Source of the DNA: Auanema rhodensis
Taxonomy: Eukaryota > Nematoda > Chromadorea > Rhabditida > Rhabditidae
DNA: 64,000 bases
Reading direction: 5' to 3'
NCBI GenBank assembly: GCA_964057225.1
Contig: OZ059896.1
Span: 15,574,501-15,638,500 of the forward strand
Of this stretch, positions 30,156-43,560 are shown one piece after another. The notes beneath the pieces were generated by a model, which saw nothing but the letters and a program-made list of their open reading frames with translations, was not told where the DNA came from and made no database searches. How positions within the stretch are numbered: the stretch's first letter is position 1; every line of letters begins with the position of its first letter. The position numbers were made by a program, and so were the translations under genes.

Positions 30156-30252
30156 TTTCCTTTTTCTCATATTTTCATAGTTTGAAATGACGTCATTTTT
30201 CAAAACCAATTTAGAAGGAACGGCACTCTATACATATTCCGAAAAGAAAGGT

Positions 30253-30277
30253 CTTGGGAATCCCGGGTGCCGTAAAC
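30253..30277 (+). pseudogene. 5S rRNA: 5S rRNA 3' fragment at array edge
   Basis: Only the last 25 nt of 5S remain (CTTGGGAATCCCGGG...GTAAAC, with one change). They are joined directly to a shortened copy of the 5S upstream spacer, so the body of the gene has been deleted. The preceding 30181-30252 is a decayed spacer that keeps the TGACGTCA palindrome. Confidence 0.85.
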
Positions 30278-30295
30278 TTTTTCCTTTTCTCATTA

Positions 30296-30796
30296 TTTGA
30301 AGAGTTATTAGTTATTATGTTATACGGTTTACTCCGATATTCTTTACTTTCAAAGGCAAGTTATATCTAGTTATTTATATGATAAGTGGCTTTTAAAGAT
30401 TTTTCGGATCTATTATTTATTTCTAAAAATTTTTTATTCAATGGAAGACTATTAAGGCTTATAAAACTATATATGAATATTCAAAGTATTTTTATAAATA
30501 TTCTGGAAAACTCTAAAGATTCATGATTGATTCTGACATAATGACGACACAAAACACCAAATTCAGTAAAACAATGCCTATGCAATACGCATACCCTCCT
30601 TTTGATAGTCAATAACTATATGAAGATAACCATTCAATACCAAGACGTTAAAAGTTATGTAAAGCTCGAAATATAATCTTAATATGTACATCTCATGCAA
30701 AAATAGAATTAATACAAGGTTAGTAGACAAATTACCCACACAACAAATCCCGATCACAGCATATATTGCAAACATACAGTTTAGCTAATTAGAAAA
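30296..30796. other. Intergenic, 3' of GDP-fucose transporter
   Basis: AT-rich; no gene seen on either strand. Confidence 0.5.
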
Positions 30797-32293
30797 TTAA
30801 CGCTCTTCATCGCTTTGAACTCGGGTAGTCATCAAAGGATGTCTATCGTTGGATTTGTTTGTTATAACCTGGAATGCATATGAATCAGGTGAAATACTTT
30901 TGAGCAACTTAAAACCTTTCGATCCATTTCAGTTTTCTTAACGTATGTGTACGCTGCACTTCCAAAAAGAACGACAACATTACTGGTCCACCTGATAAAT
31001 TTATAACGTTGGAAATGAGTTAGAAAATAGAACATACCACATAAGAGTTTTTACTTCTTGCCACCATGTTACAGCAATAACTGTTTGAGCAGCAGCCTTT
31101 GCTGTTCCAGAAATATTATGAGTTAAAGGAGATGTGACCTAAACTCAAAAGATATTATCAAAATATTAGCACGATAAAAACCTGAATTTGCCATCCTGTT
31201 ACATATCCCATCATGAACCCAAAAACACCAGAAAGTGACATGAGGAACCAGAATTTCAAGTCGAACAGCATTGGGAAGTACATGATTTCAGCAAACTCTC
31301 CACTAAAAAATACAATTTCAAGAAGAACTTATTACTATAAATTACTTAAACAACATGAGCGGCAAAAATAGAAACATGGCATTCAAATTATTGTACATTG
31401 TTAATCTCCAAATGGAATCTCCAACAGCCCCCAAAGATCTTAACATAGAAAAACTAAATATGAAATAATACAAGAATGCAATCTACCTCTGGGTATAGAT
31501 TGCATTAAGAGCTACACATAGAGATGCCAAAACTCCATAGATAACGCCTGAACAAGACATATTCAAAGATGTATCATATAGAACTTGAAACCAGATATGG
31601 AAAGAGAGCCAGTAGCATCTTCTTGATCAACACCGAGGAAAAACCCTAAGATGATTAGGAAACAACAACCCAAGGCTTTCGGGGATGTAGTTTGTCCAAG
31701 GATTAAATATGAACAAATCTGAGAAATTATTTTAAAACAAAGATAATAAGATTAATACATACCACATTGAAAACAGTAGTCAAACTTCTTCCCACATAAT
31801 AAAATGAAACTCCAACGTACTTTAGGCACAAATTATTAAAAGCTATCATAGCAACAAACACAATGGATAATGGTAAAACCTATAGAAAAAAATAAAATAA
31901 AAAGTTCAACCAAACGTACTTCTCTGCTAATTTTTTGATCTAAAATCATTTTAGGGAATGAAATCGTATGAGGGAACATTTTGCTGAGCCATGATAGGCC
32001 AAAGCATAGTGCGACGGTTACAACACATTGATACCAAGTTACAAATAAAGGAGCATCTAACTAAATTTTGAAACTTTAAGATAAAAAATAACTCAATATA
32101 CCTTGAGATCTTTGCTGCTCAATAAATACTTGTTCAGAAAAACTAAACCTATTGAAAAAATCCTACAATGTATAGTTTAAAGTGAAAGAAAATGAGGCCA
32201 TGTTGTAATTTACCAATACGAAGAAACTGCTGTAGCAATTTTAATGTATCGCTTGTGAAGAGATTCCGAACGTCCACTATCGCTTGACGCCAT
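30797..32293 (-). CDS. SLC35C1: GDP-fucose transporter (SLC35C1-like)
   Basis: Multi-pass Golgi carrier that exchanges GDP-fucose for GMP and feeds fucosyltransferases. Eleven exons (descending): 32214-32293, 32102-32162, 31920-32060, 31763-31879, 31592-31718, 31487-31547, 31346-31438, 31182-31302, 31038-31138, 30916-30991, 30797-30868. They sum to 1,050 nt, with all phases consistent, giving 349 residues, close to the usual size. Family-specific blocks are plain: LNKYLL, TWYQC, the long [17 protein letters not shown] stretch, [25 protein letters not shown] and the [10 protein letters not shown] segment. About ten hydrophobic helices are predicted. An AG acceptor sits directly against the ATG, as for a trans-spliced leader. 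The C-terminal tail after the last helix is short and polar. Confidence 0.93.
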
Positions 32294-33454
32294 CTGAAAT
32301 AAAAATATTATATAACAAAAATAAATACATATAGCAACAAAAAACTAAAATTTAAGCTAAAGCTTTACATGCGTTTAAACCACGATACTTTGCCACGCAT
32401 GCACTTCAAATGCACCATATGCTTGCGTAAACATAGTGCAACAAATCTTGATACCATTTCTTCCGAAAAACTATATGAGGCGAAAATAAAACAGAATTCG
32501 ATTAAGCTATTAAGCAAAAGTAATTAAAACATGGAATAGTTGATAAAAAAGAATAAAAAATTGAAAAGTTTTTAAAAATTACTGGATTTGAATTCAATTT
32601 AGAATTACAGTAACCAGCTCTAATTAGCATATACAATTGAGGCAATATTTCTTCATTTCATTTATTTTGAATGTTGAAAAGTCCGGCTGTGTTTAACTCT
32701 TTTGATACTGCCAAATATAATTTGTTTCATATTTGATGAGTCCATGTTCAAACGGAATGTAAGACGAATCAACTTTGGATAATTATCATCAGATCATGCC
32801 GAGTGAGAACATAATCTAAGGTAATATTTTAATCAAAAAATCATAATTAAATTTAAAATAATCGAATATTCAATTTTTGTTATGAAATATATATTTATTG
32901 TATATTCAAGTATTTGTTAATTGAACATTCTTAGAAATATTGAGTTTCGGCTTGTCTGTACAAATCAATCCTTTTGTTTATGTATAACAACAACCTTCTC
33001 TATAGAATTTATTTTGATAATGATAAATAATTTTTTTTATGATTCATGATTTCCCGAAGGAATTTACAGCATATTTTTGCCACGTGAATCTTCCTACTAT
33101 TCAAATGTTGTAAATATTGTCAGACGGTTTATTCAATTTCTTTGATGGAGACTTTGCAGTTTTTGGCTTTATTTTCTTTAAGTTTTAATGTTTTGTATCT
33201 ATTTTCATCTTTAAAATATGTTTTTTTTACAAATCAATATGCATACACATTATTCTTTCATGTAAAGTTTCATTTCTCATTTTCGTTCGTTCATTCTGGT
33301 TATTCAATTTTAATTTAGCTTTATTCAAAGCATTTTTAAATACTTTTCTTATTAGATGTGACTATTTTCTTATTTTTCAACATATCGTTGATTATTTTAA
33401 GTTATATATTTATTCATCTCAGATTGTAATAACATAAAATACTCGGTTCGTCGT
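32294..33454. other. Intergenic between divergent genes
   Basis: AT-rich region between the transporter (-) and a small gene (+); no coding sequence or RNA gene recognised. Probably holds both promoters. Confidence 0.5.
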
Positions 33455-33989
33455 ATGACGAAGCTAGAAAGGAATGGATTTGAGCAACAAATTAATAAAC
33501 ATAGGAACAAGCATAATACTCGAACATTTGGAAGAAAGCACCGAAGACTGCGATATACAAAGGTAACATCGTAATGTTTTTTAATTTTCTGGTTTCAAAA
33601 ATTACAGACAAAGCCCGAGATTTCATTTCGATTAGCTCCAAGTAACATCCCCCGACTAAAATGGTTTCCAACTAGATTGTTTCTGCCTAGCCCACCAACT
33701 TTACTAAGCTTAACGGAGCGCTTCATCATCAGACATGTAGATAGTAAGGGTAAATTTTTAAGTGAAGTTCACATTTAAGAGTACAGTATCTTGGTTCCAT
33801 TTTTTCATAGTTTATTATTTGCCCCTTTCCGCCCCCCCCCTCAGCCCTTTCTTCTGCTATAAGCCCACCCACGATGTAAAAATCAGCTTATTTTAACCAT
33901 CTTCTTTTTTTAATTACTTATTAGATTTAAATAAAAGACACAAAATCATAAAAAAAATCAGACGTATATTGAAATTATTGAAGCTTTAG
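33455..33989 (+). CDS. Small basic protein, unrecognised
   Basis: Proposed exons 33455-33562, 33608-33749 and 33925-33989 total 315 nt in consistent phases (104 residues). The first intron is a 45-nt GTAACA...TTACAG; the second is 175 nt and ends TTATTAG. The protein is strongly basic, with an N-terminal run rich in K, R, H and N and a C-terminal KKIRR helix. That would fit a nucleic-acid- or ribosome-associated protein, but I recognise no family. If the second intron is retained, the frame ends soon after the second exon. Confidence 0.4.
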
Positions 33990-34220
33990 TCTTGAATATC
34001 TTCAGCTTTTATTGGCTTCGGCAATCTAGGTATTTTGGCGGAGGAGTGGAGAAGGTGATGGGGGGGGCGGTAGGGGGCAACACCAAAATAGACATTTTCA
34101 GCAAATTGGGAGATTCCCCAAAAAAGCCCTGTTGTTCAAAGTTTGAATATGTTAACAGCCGATCAGCTGTTCAGATTCGAAATTATATTTCCGGTATATT
34201 TCAGAATAATTGTTAATAAC

Positions 34221-34451
34221 ATGCTTGATATCATTCAGAGTCTTAATCCAGCATTTTCATTATTTTGGAAAATGTTAGCAAATACAAAATTTCCAAAACA
34301 GATTCCATTACCGTCGGAATCATATAAAGACTTTTATCGACGACAAGAGATTGTAGATGAAATGAGTGAATGGGATAATGCTCTGAAAGCGATAACAAAA
34401 ACTGATGAGCATGTTGTTCATCTATGTCTAGATCTATGTAGTTGTTTTTGA
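34221..34451 (+). CDS. Small ORF, 76 residues, unrecognised
   Basis: The ATG follows a TATATTTCAG acceptor by 16 nt, consistent with a trans-spliced start. The frame extends upstream to 34149, so a longer N-terminus is possible. Composition is ordinary: a hydrophobic N-terminal helix, a charged middle and a cysteine-rich end. It converges on the neurexin-IV-like gene, whose stop codon is 315 bp downstream on the other strand. No family recognised. Confidence 0.4.
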   Translation: MLDIIQSLNPAFSLFWKMLANTKFPKQIPLPSESYKDFYRRQEIVDEMSEWDNALKAITKTDEHVVHLCLDLCSCF

Positions 34452-34766
34452 ATTTCTAAAATTATTTTTATTCTGTTAATTATACATATATGTATGAAAT
34501 TATTAATTATATGTCAATATGTTTGTGTATATTAATTTGTTTTTAATATATTATCAAAATATTATTAAGATAGGAAAATATATTTATTATATTTATACAA
34601 ATCAAATTAATTGATGAACCCGTTGAAAAATACAATAATCTTCTAAAAATGAAGAAACATATATTAAAATAGATAATTAATGAGCGTTCATTGAACTTAT
34701 AGTTTATGGAAAGCATAGTGAACCCGTATAAGTTGAGATAATTATATATAAAAGTGACTCATTGCT

Positions 34767-37700
34767 TCAACAAAAATATTCTTTGCCTTGGAAACCGTTA
34801 GATGTTCGTACCAATGGCTCTTCTGATCTGAAAATAGTAAATTATTATTTTATTTTCTAGTTATATTCTTAGTTATACTACTAATTATACTGTAATATAG
34901 GAAGTTATAACAATGTCGTACCTGCTTGGACTACAATCGCTTGGCATTGGCATCCCACATTCGTTTGTCTTGTATACACCTTCAGGTCTCGATCTTATGT
35001 AGCATACGAAGACAGAAAGTAATATAATTATAACAATTGCTACAGCTGCTCCTGTTAAAGCTGAAAAAAAGGTTTTAGAATAAAGGCATGGCGCTAAAGC
35101 TTAAAACATACAGGTAATTGAAATAAGTTGTTGCTTATGAGCATGAATGACACTGATGAAGATTTCTTCGCTTTTTCGTTCTGTTATTGTGACAGGATTC
35201 AATTCTCTTAAACAAAACACATCTTATTCATATCACAATTCAACACATACTCTATGCTCAATGGACAGGAGCCAAATTTTATTTTTCCTGAATGATTAAG
35301 CCTAGCTGATTTTGGATTTTTGAGCGGAAATGATCCTCCAACTTGAAGACGTGAAACACATCCGGTATATCCTAAAAACCAGAAGATTTCTCATATTTAA
35401 TTACAAAAGTTAAAATACGTTTATCCAGGAATTTCCAAACATTGAAGGATTTGAAGAAAGTCCAATTACCTTCGAAGTTTATTGATTCTTCACCATCAAT
35501 CTGCAAAATAAATAAAAACGTTAAATAATATTAAAAATTTCTTATGAAGTAGATCTTCCTATGTTTATAGGAATTTTTGCTCTCTTCCCAAATAGTTTCG
35601 TATGAAAATAGGTTCTCAGTTAAAGTTGAACTTTGTTCAAAACTTGATTATCATAAATTTCTAAGCTCGAATAACTTTGATCATAAACCTCATGATTAAA
35701 TATCAGAGACTAACGTATACTGTACAAGGTTCGAAAAGTCAAATAGGCGTTAAGTTGCATAAGCATACCGTTAAATTAAAGAACTTCTTGTTGGCACAGA
35801 AAGAAATATCATGCATAACATCATCACTGATATTTCGTTTCTGATAAACATCTCGATGAGTAAAGAAAAATCCATCATAGATGGATAAGCTTAGATATCC
35901 TGAAAATAATTTTTAATTTTCAAACATTTTTTTCATCAAGTTGTTTTTACCTTCCGCATTAATACTCATATTAAACGTTGATTCACCAAATAATGCTCGT
36001 GATTGGATTAAGCTGACATTCATGACTTTCATTTGAACTGCGATGCGATGACAGAATGATGTATGAGCTGGATTTTGCCATGGAATAGATAAAGATGATC
36101 CTGGTGGTACGAACATACCGTACTCTGAAACATGTAGATTTTACTTTGTTTTTAATCAAAAGTTTGATAGATTCGATATGCTTGATCAAGTTTAAAGTTA
36201 TACCTTTGGTACAATCAGAGCCACCAAATGGGGTTTGCGTACAATCACATGAATATCCATCATACTTATCAATACATAATCCATTATTCTTACATAATCC
36301 TGGACGGCAATATCCATCTTCACCGATTGATAATGCTTTAGCTGGTTCCTTCCTTGCTAATGTTGATAACATCAACTCTTCACCACATAGATATGCATTG
36401 CGAACTACCCCAGCATATCCCGAATTACCGGATTCTGTACGAGAACCTGCAAGAAATTAAGAAACATCTATTAATATTCTTGAACGTTTCCCTTACCGAC
36501 TGTCCAATGAAGTGCTGCTGGTAAGATGAAGCTATGAGCTTGGGCAAGAACTGAATGATCAACCCGAAGAATCATCTGATGAGCATCAGCTTCCCAGTAT
36601 ATGGAATGCCATTTTCCATCATTATAAGTAGCATTCGAAGAAATTTGACGGCTCTCACCCCCGTTCACCAATTCACCAATAATCTTTCCTTCTGAAATTT
36701 CAATTTTGAGTTAAATTTCCATTAAATATTGTTGAAATACCTTGAATATATAAGTGAAACCAATGTATTCCATCAGCACTTTCATATACAAAGATATTCA
36801 TATTCTTATGAGTAAATTTGGCATGAATACTCAGATGAAATGTATTGGATTGGAATACACGACTACCAGTAAGATGAGCATTCCGATCAGAAAACGTTAC
36901 TGGTTCAAATGAAACTAAAAATATGAAACATTAGCGTTGAAGTATTACTTGAAGCTTACGTCGACTAGAGCATTTTAAGACGCCTATTTCAACTTCAACA
37001 CTTGAAGCTTTTGATGTTCCTCCAATGAATAAGCCTGTTACGGGTAAGAGCTGTGAATATGTGTTGAAGCCTTCATCTACACCATCTTCTCCCGAATCAC
37101 AATTACACATTCTTAAATGGAAATGAGCATAAGTATGTTGATAAATAATAAATATACAAACCTATTATGCTTACAAGTGCCGTTAATAGCACATGAGCAC
37201 ATTCGACTATACGGTGGAGCACTTCCCCATTGTAATCCATGCTTGTCACTTCTTGTTGAATACCATGACGATGGACTTTTATCTTGACCATTAGTCATGA
37301 GATAAACACCACCTCGACATACATAACGCATCCACTAAAATATGGGAAATATTAGATATATCATATAGTTAGTGATAACATACTTGTCTACAATTTTCAA
37401 AACCTTCAACAAGTCTATCCATTTCTTCATGATTCAATCCATATTCTAAAGTTTTTCGAACAGATCCAGGAGGATTATCACCGGTAACAATCATTGGAGT
37501 TCGTAAATCATGAGGAATTGTGGTTGTAACCTAAAATTCTTTGATAAGCATATCATCATCCATCTATTAGCAGTTAGGGAAAAACAAAAAAACCGAAATT
37601 CTTACAATATCTACACCAAGTTCATCTTTTTCGGTTTTACAAACAACATTGAAAGCTCTCAATGGTCCTCCACCATCCAGATCAATTGTAACATTTTTGC

Positions 37701-40225
37701 CTTTAGGCACTTTAGATCGTGTTGGTCCTCGCCAGAATAGCCATTCTTCACAAGATCTTGGTAGATCACCTAGACAAATATATATTTTTGATTAAAAATA
37801 AAATGGAATGAATATTGAACATACTTGTATGACAATTCTTTCCACGATATCCAGATAGACATGTACATTTGTATTCATCTAATGATACTTGACTACATAT
37901 TCCACCATTTTCACACGGTGATGGTATACATCTACAACAATATTATATAAAAATTTCATAAAATTCAATTGTTTTTTGAAATTAAATTAAAATTTGTATG
38001 TATGTATGTATGTATGTATGTATATACAGAAAGAGTTCCAGAAATCTACGTGAAAAACATGTGATTTTCATATAAATCATGAGTTACAACACTATATGGT
38101 TGTATATACATATAATATATAATTTTAAATTGTAATTATTATATTTAAAATAAGTGAATTGTCTTACTTATCAGTCATTTCGCATGTTCCCCGACTGACA
38201 TTACCTACTGTTGGTACAATACCAAAATCAACGGTAACTGATCGATAACATCCAGGTGTTGTAAGTAATAAAGCAGTCAATTTGATGGAAATACGACGAA
38301 CTTCATTACCTTCAAGCCATAATACCTTCAAATATATAAATTAAATATATTATATATTATATAATTACTTACAGTATAACGATCTATATCAACTTCAAGA
38401 CGATTTCCACGAATACGTAATGAAAAACTATGCCATGAACCATCTGATATTTTAACAGCTAAAATATAAAATTAAAATATAAATTACAGTAATCATAACA
38501 TACGTGGATTTGCTTTTTGTTTGTGTTTTGTTGAATTGACTGTTAGATATACAATACCTTCATCATCAACTTCAATTTTCATTAAAGTTTCATTCTTGAA
38601 ATCAAGCATATTCAGTAATGTTGTTGATGTACGGAATATACGAAATTCAAATGAAAATGGTAGAAACGTAAATTGAACGAAAGCACTGGAACCGTTATAC
38701 AAGGTTAGTGATGGTGGCATTGGAACCTGAAATGATTCACGTTGTGATTAACAAGTTTCAAGTTGTATATCATACTGAGCATTTATTGGCAAGTTCTTTT
38801 GGAGCAAACTGTAGTAAATCAGCAGAATTCAGTTGTAATCGAGCTAAACATCCATGAAAAGTCGTTTCAATGCCTTCAGAAAAATCATCGGGTGGACGTC
38901 CAGCGACATGAATCTGAAAGAAAAGAACAGATGTATATTAATCTCTTAAAACATAACAAATATAATTTTTTTAAAATTTCTATATATTCATGCAAATAAA
39001 TTATAAAGCTAGTTAGTTATACAACAATTAAATCAAATAGTATAAACACTAGTATAATATAACCTATTGTTTTATTACTTATGTAAATATTCTATTGTTT
39101 TATGTTTGAAAACAAATATTAATTTTGATACAATAGCTCTTAGAAATCAAAATTATTTGTTTTGTATTTGAAAACAATCAAAGTTATGAAATTATTGAAA
39201 CAATATTATATAAAGTTAAATAACTATTTAGAATTAACATACCTCTGAATGTAAATCTAACTTTCGATATAATCCAGTTGGTGTTGTTTGATTGAGAACA
39301 ACATTATCAATTGAAAGTTGAACAGAATCAAATTGATGAAGCCAACGCAATTCATGCCATTTGCCATCATCTAAAGCTCGTCCACCGCTAATACGAGATG
39401 GTGTTAGTGATCCTAAAATAATTTGTATATGATAAATGATAAATTAAACCAATAACTAACCGAAATCAAATATAACATGAATAGTTCCTCGAACGATTTG
39501 AGCTATAAGAACATCTCCTTGATCAGCCATTGAAAAGAAGAAAATTCCTGATTGAAATGTGCGAAAGACGAGAATTAGCTCATTCTCATACATGGAAACT
39601 AATCCAGCTTTATGACTATCAACAATGTATGATGAAGCATCAAAAGCTGTGATTGATGTATCTATGATTAAGATTTTCAATAGATTATCTTAAAATATGA
39701 ATTACCGTAATCACATATTGACAGCATTAAAAGTGGAGGACGAGCATTTTTATCTTCGGTGCCAGGAAAAGCCCGACTGATTCGAAGAGATGAAGCCAGA
39801 ATATCTACATGAGTCCATGCTGGTACATGAGATATGGTTGAGTAAATTGCCTGAAAAAGCTAAGTTTTTGTTCTGAACCTTCACCCCCTGCTCTTTCTTT
39901 TTATTTTCCAGACAAATAGTTCTCATTTGATTTCAGCTGTCTCATAGTTGTCTCGGTCTTTCACTCGTTTGTCTCAATCTTATTTGAAGCTTTATCCCTT
40001 GACCAACGGAGGTTAATAATCGTTCGTTGGCCAGCCTAACATCCATCACTTGCTCCGATCCTAATAAGGTTTACGAAGAAGCATAAGAGTAAACGAAGAT
40101 GGATCTACGACATCTTCGTTTTCTCTTCCCTTTATTCTTGGTAGTTAGAAGGAAGTTGAGAAAGTGGGAAATGCAGAAGATGAAAGCTTGAGAGAGAAAA
40201 GGAAAGGGTTGAGAGAAAGAGAAAG

Positions 40226-40274
<49 letters not shown>

Positions 40275-42262
40275 CACAGACAACTTAGTGAACTATACTA
40301 ACCGATGGAGAGATCTAGAGACAATCGGATATTTCCCTAATTGGGCCGTTCGTTCCGTTCTCTTACAATTCCATCCAGAAGTTGCTGTAACTGATGTAGC
40401 AGCAGTACATGCCATGTCGATAGTGAGCCAATTAAGTATGAAGATGAAAAGCTTATTTGATCAGTACAATAAGCGCTCATCAAATATGGAAACTTCTTCA
40501 TTCCTTCGTATGTATGGTAATTGGGATGCGGATAAAGCTGGTAAAAGTTGAAGATGTTGATGAGAACGAATGTCCATCTATTACAATTGCTTCACCAACA
40601 CTATAGGATAAAGGCACTTAGGTCCTGAACGGATTATCTCATCACCATGCTTCCTTCTTTCCCTCGGAACACTCTCAGTTCCGTTCTCTCTATCTACTGA
40701 GAGTTTCATGTTCAGAACTCTGGATATGTCCCTCTGTTTATAATCTTGATGATATTAACCCCATGAGTAACATGATAGTGACTACTATAATCCTTTTACT
40801 TTTTACAAGTCAAAATCATATTTTTGGATTTTTAATGATTTCAATTGTCATGTCAACTTGGATTAGTGAGTGTGATGACTGTCAAGCTCAATCGCATTCA
40901 CGAAATAATCCTCTCTGTCTAAGATATTAAGAGAAAGAGAGAAAGAAGAAGAGAAATATGTAATGATAGAGAGAGAGGGAGGGGGTTATAGATTACAAGA
41001 GTTGTCAAAGTCATAACAAATCATTCATGAAATCCATCGATACATATGTAGATGTATATGTGATTTGTGTGATATTTTCACATGAAAGGCAGCTTTTTCT
41101 TGCTCATACATGGATGTTGATGAGAACAGCTGGATACAAAGCACAAATCCCATCTCATCATCAAATTTTTTCCGATTATCAGCACCTGTGACCAACTCTA
41201 AATGAGCCTGTTTTCCGCCTTTGTCTCTGATCCGCTTTTCTCATTACACGTTCTAACTCATTCCCTTTTTTCATTTTCTGCTTAGATAGCAGTTTCATTA
41301 GCTTTAAATAAATAAGATGAAAAACATCTTATCTATGTTTATTTAAAAGAAAAATTTAAAAAAACTAACCAAAGGATGATCATTTGCTTGCTTTAAGCTA
41401 ATATAGTTATTTTCTGAGATTGAATATTCTACGACAAATGCTGAGATTTGACCAGAAATGGCTATCCGATTGATTTTGACCAATTTATCAAAATTAACTG
41501 AAGATGAGGAGTAGCTGACATCACTACAGTCACCATAAACTGAAATTAAAGGAAAATTAAAAAAGAAACGAAAAAGAGCTTTGTCTCCCCTATTCACAGT
41601 TTGTTCGTTTGGAAGTGAAAAGTAAAAAGAATTTCATAAGATATTCTATGATTTGGTTTGGTTTAAGCAATTCTAAAGTATTTGGCTTTATCGTTAGGAT
41701 GAGAAGTCGTCTTCTGAAGTGTCAACTCTTTCTAAGAATCTTAGTATGAAGACCAGGATTAGTCCAAATCATATGACATTTAAATCTTCTTAGTAGTAAA
41801 TGGTTACTAGTATATATGTTTTGCTTTTTTTAGTATATGAAATAAATACAAAATGATGACATACAGACAAACATATTTAATCTATAGCATATAGTTAAAG
41901 AAGAACTAATTATAGTTTAAATTAATTAGTAGATGTCAAGTAGTTATGCTCTAACTCTGATTCAATAGGTTGATGACCTTCAATTGATACTTCAACATAC
42001 TTAATCATATGTTCTATTCCATAAAACTTCTATTTTCAAGCCTTGTTAGTTATAAGATGAAGAACACAAAGAAGGACAAAGCTCATAATTAGAAGATTGA
42101 AGCTTATTTCAATCTCTTTCATTTCAATTTCAATTATTTTTGAATCAACAACAATAAAATACAATTGTCTTCGAACTTTTTTTTGAAATCAGAGCCACTA
42201 CTAACGAACTCAGACTCGTTCCTTTATTATGTTTTTCTTCTGAAGAAATTCGACAACATTTT

Positions 42263-42311
<49 letters not shown>

Positions 42312-43514
42312 AGGTTAAGAGAGCTTGTTCCGGAACAGTAAGGAATAGATCATTGCGGTTGACTAATGGCCGGTGATGAATGTTCATTTCATTCCGTTTT
42401 CGGACATAATTCGTTTCGGTAGACTGATTGTTCATTCACAAACTATGATGATCTCATGGCCAATTTGACAAAACGTGAAAGTATTTTACCGGAAATGATG
42501 AAAATCCTTAAGTATTATTTTCATTTTATATATTTCTTTTCATCTTTTAAACAACAAAAACATTCCGACATTCATCATTTTGATGAGAAAATTATATAAA
42601 ATATCTACGTGTTATAATACTTTCATGCGGCTCATATGCTTTCAGAACATTTTGTAACAGCTTTAGAACTACGAATCACGACTCAAAATTGCCAGGTGGC
42701 TCACAATCCTTTCGTTCAATGTCATCTGGATCTGATTAATGACGTCATCTGCTATTTTGAGCGCAGATATTTCAAAGACGATCTCAAGTATTTTATGCTG
42801 AAGATTATCTTCGGCAGCATGAAGAGAAAACGGAAAAATGCTTTTGGTCGGTATGACCGACAGTAGATTCTTGTTCCAAAACGTGGACTAGCGAGATACA
42901 TTGCGTGAGAGAGTGATAGAGAGAGAAAAGGAGGCTTGAAAGTAGGAAAAGAGGTTTGTTGCCATATATGCTTGAATTAATTTGGCTCACTCAAAAGCTT
43001 CCGCAGACCTTTAATAATCGGTCAAGTATTTCCTAGTCTAATCGTTCTTTCGTTTGAATTTAGTAATATGAATGTCTCTAAGCATTGTAGGAAATAACCT
43101 AATGTATCCACTTTCCCCTTTACTCTATAGATTCTGACTCCTTCATCTCTGGTCACTATTTATATTTTATTTAGAAATTAAATAGAAAAAACTGTGATTA
43201 TTCTTAAAATCTTCATGAAATTATTGCTCATTCTAACTGCTTTCTGTTATTGTGCCTTGAAAAAGTATAGATCTATCAACATAGATTAGATGAAATTCTT
43301 TCAATTTCCATCACTAATCTCAGTTTTCCATGCATTGCCCTTCAAAATAGTATTTATTCACGGAATTATCTCTCTGTTGCTCGTTTTTTTTTTCATTTTT
43401 TCCATTTTATTCGAGATTCGTATTCGCTGTACTGCTTCTGGCTCAATGAACATCATAGGTGTTCTACAATATAAGGTTTGGAGAGTTTGAGAGAGTAGGA
43501 AACTGAATTGAGCT

Positions 43515-43560
<46 letters not shown>

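Larger units (their letters stand above)
21383..30180 (+). repeat. 5S-U4 tandem array, right block
   Basis: The same 490-bp units resume after the Gypsy element, with eighteen U4 and eighteen 5S copies. Variant unit types recur in the same order (see findings), showing that multi-unit blocks have been copied. The last intact unit ends just after the 5S at 30037; a rearranged remnant follows. Confidence 0.97.

Noticed and set aside
7856..30180. Spliced-leader RNA gene in the 5S unit
   Set aside because: The Sm-site-bearing RNA matches U4 along its length (stem II, k-turn, GAAAACTTTTCCCAAT), and no SL exon-donor pattern was found.
7856..30180. CRISPR-like regular spacing
   Set aside because: The repeats are 490 bp long with no variable spacers; this is a tandem RNA gene array in a eukaryote.
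40288..40551. 87-codon plus-strand ORF in the receptor's second intron
   Set aside because: It starts with GTG directly after a GA run, has no family match and no clear splice context; treated as chance.
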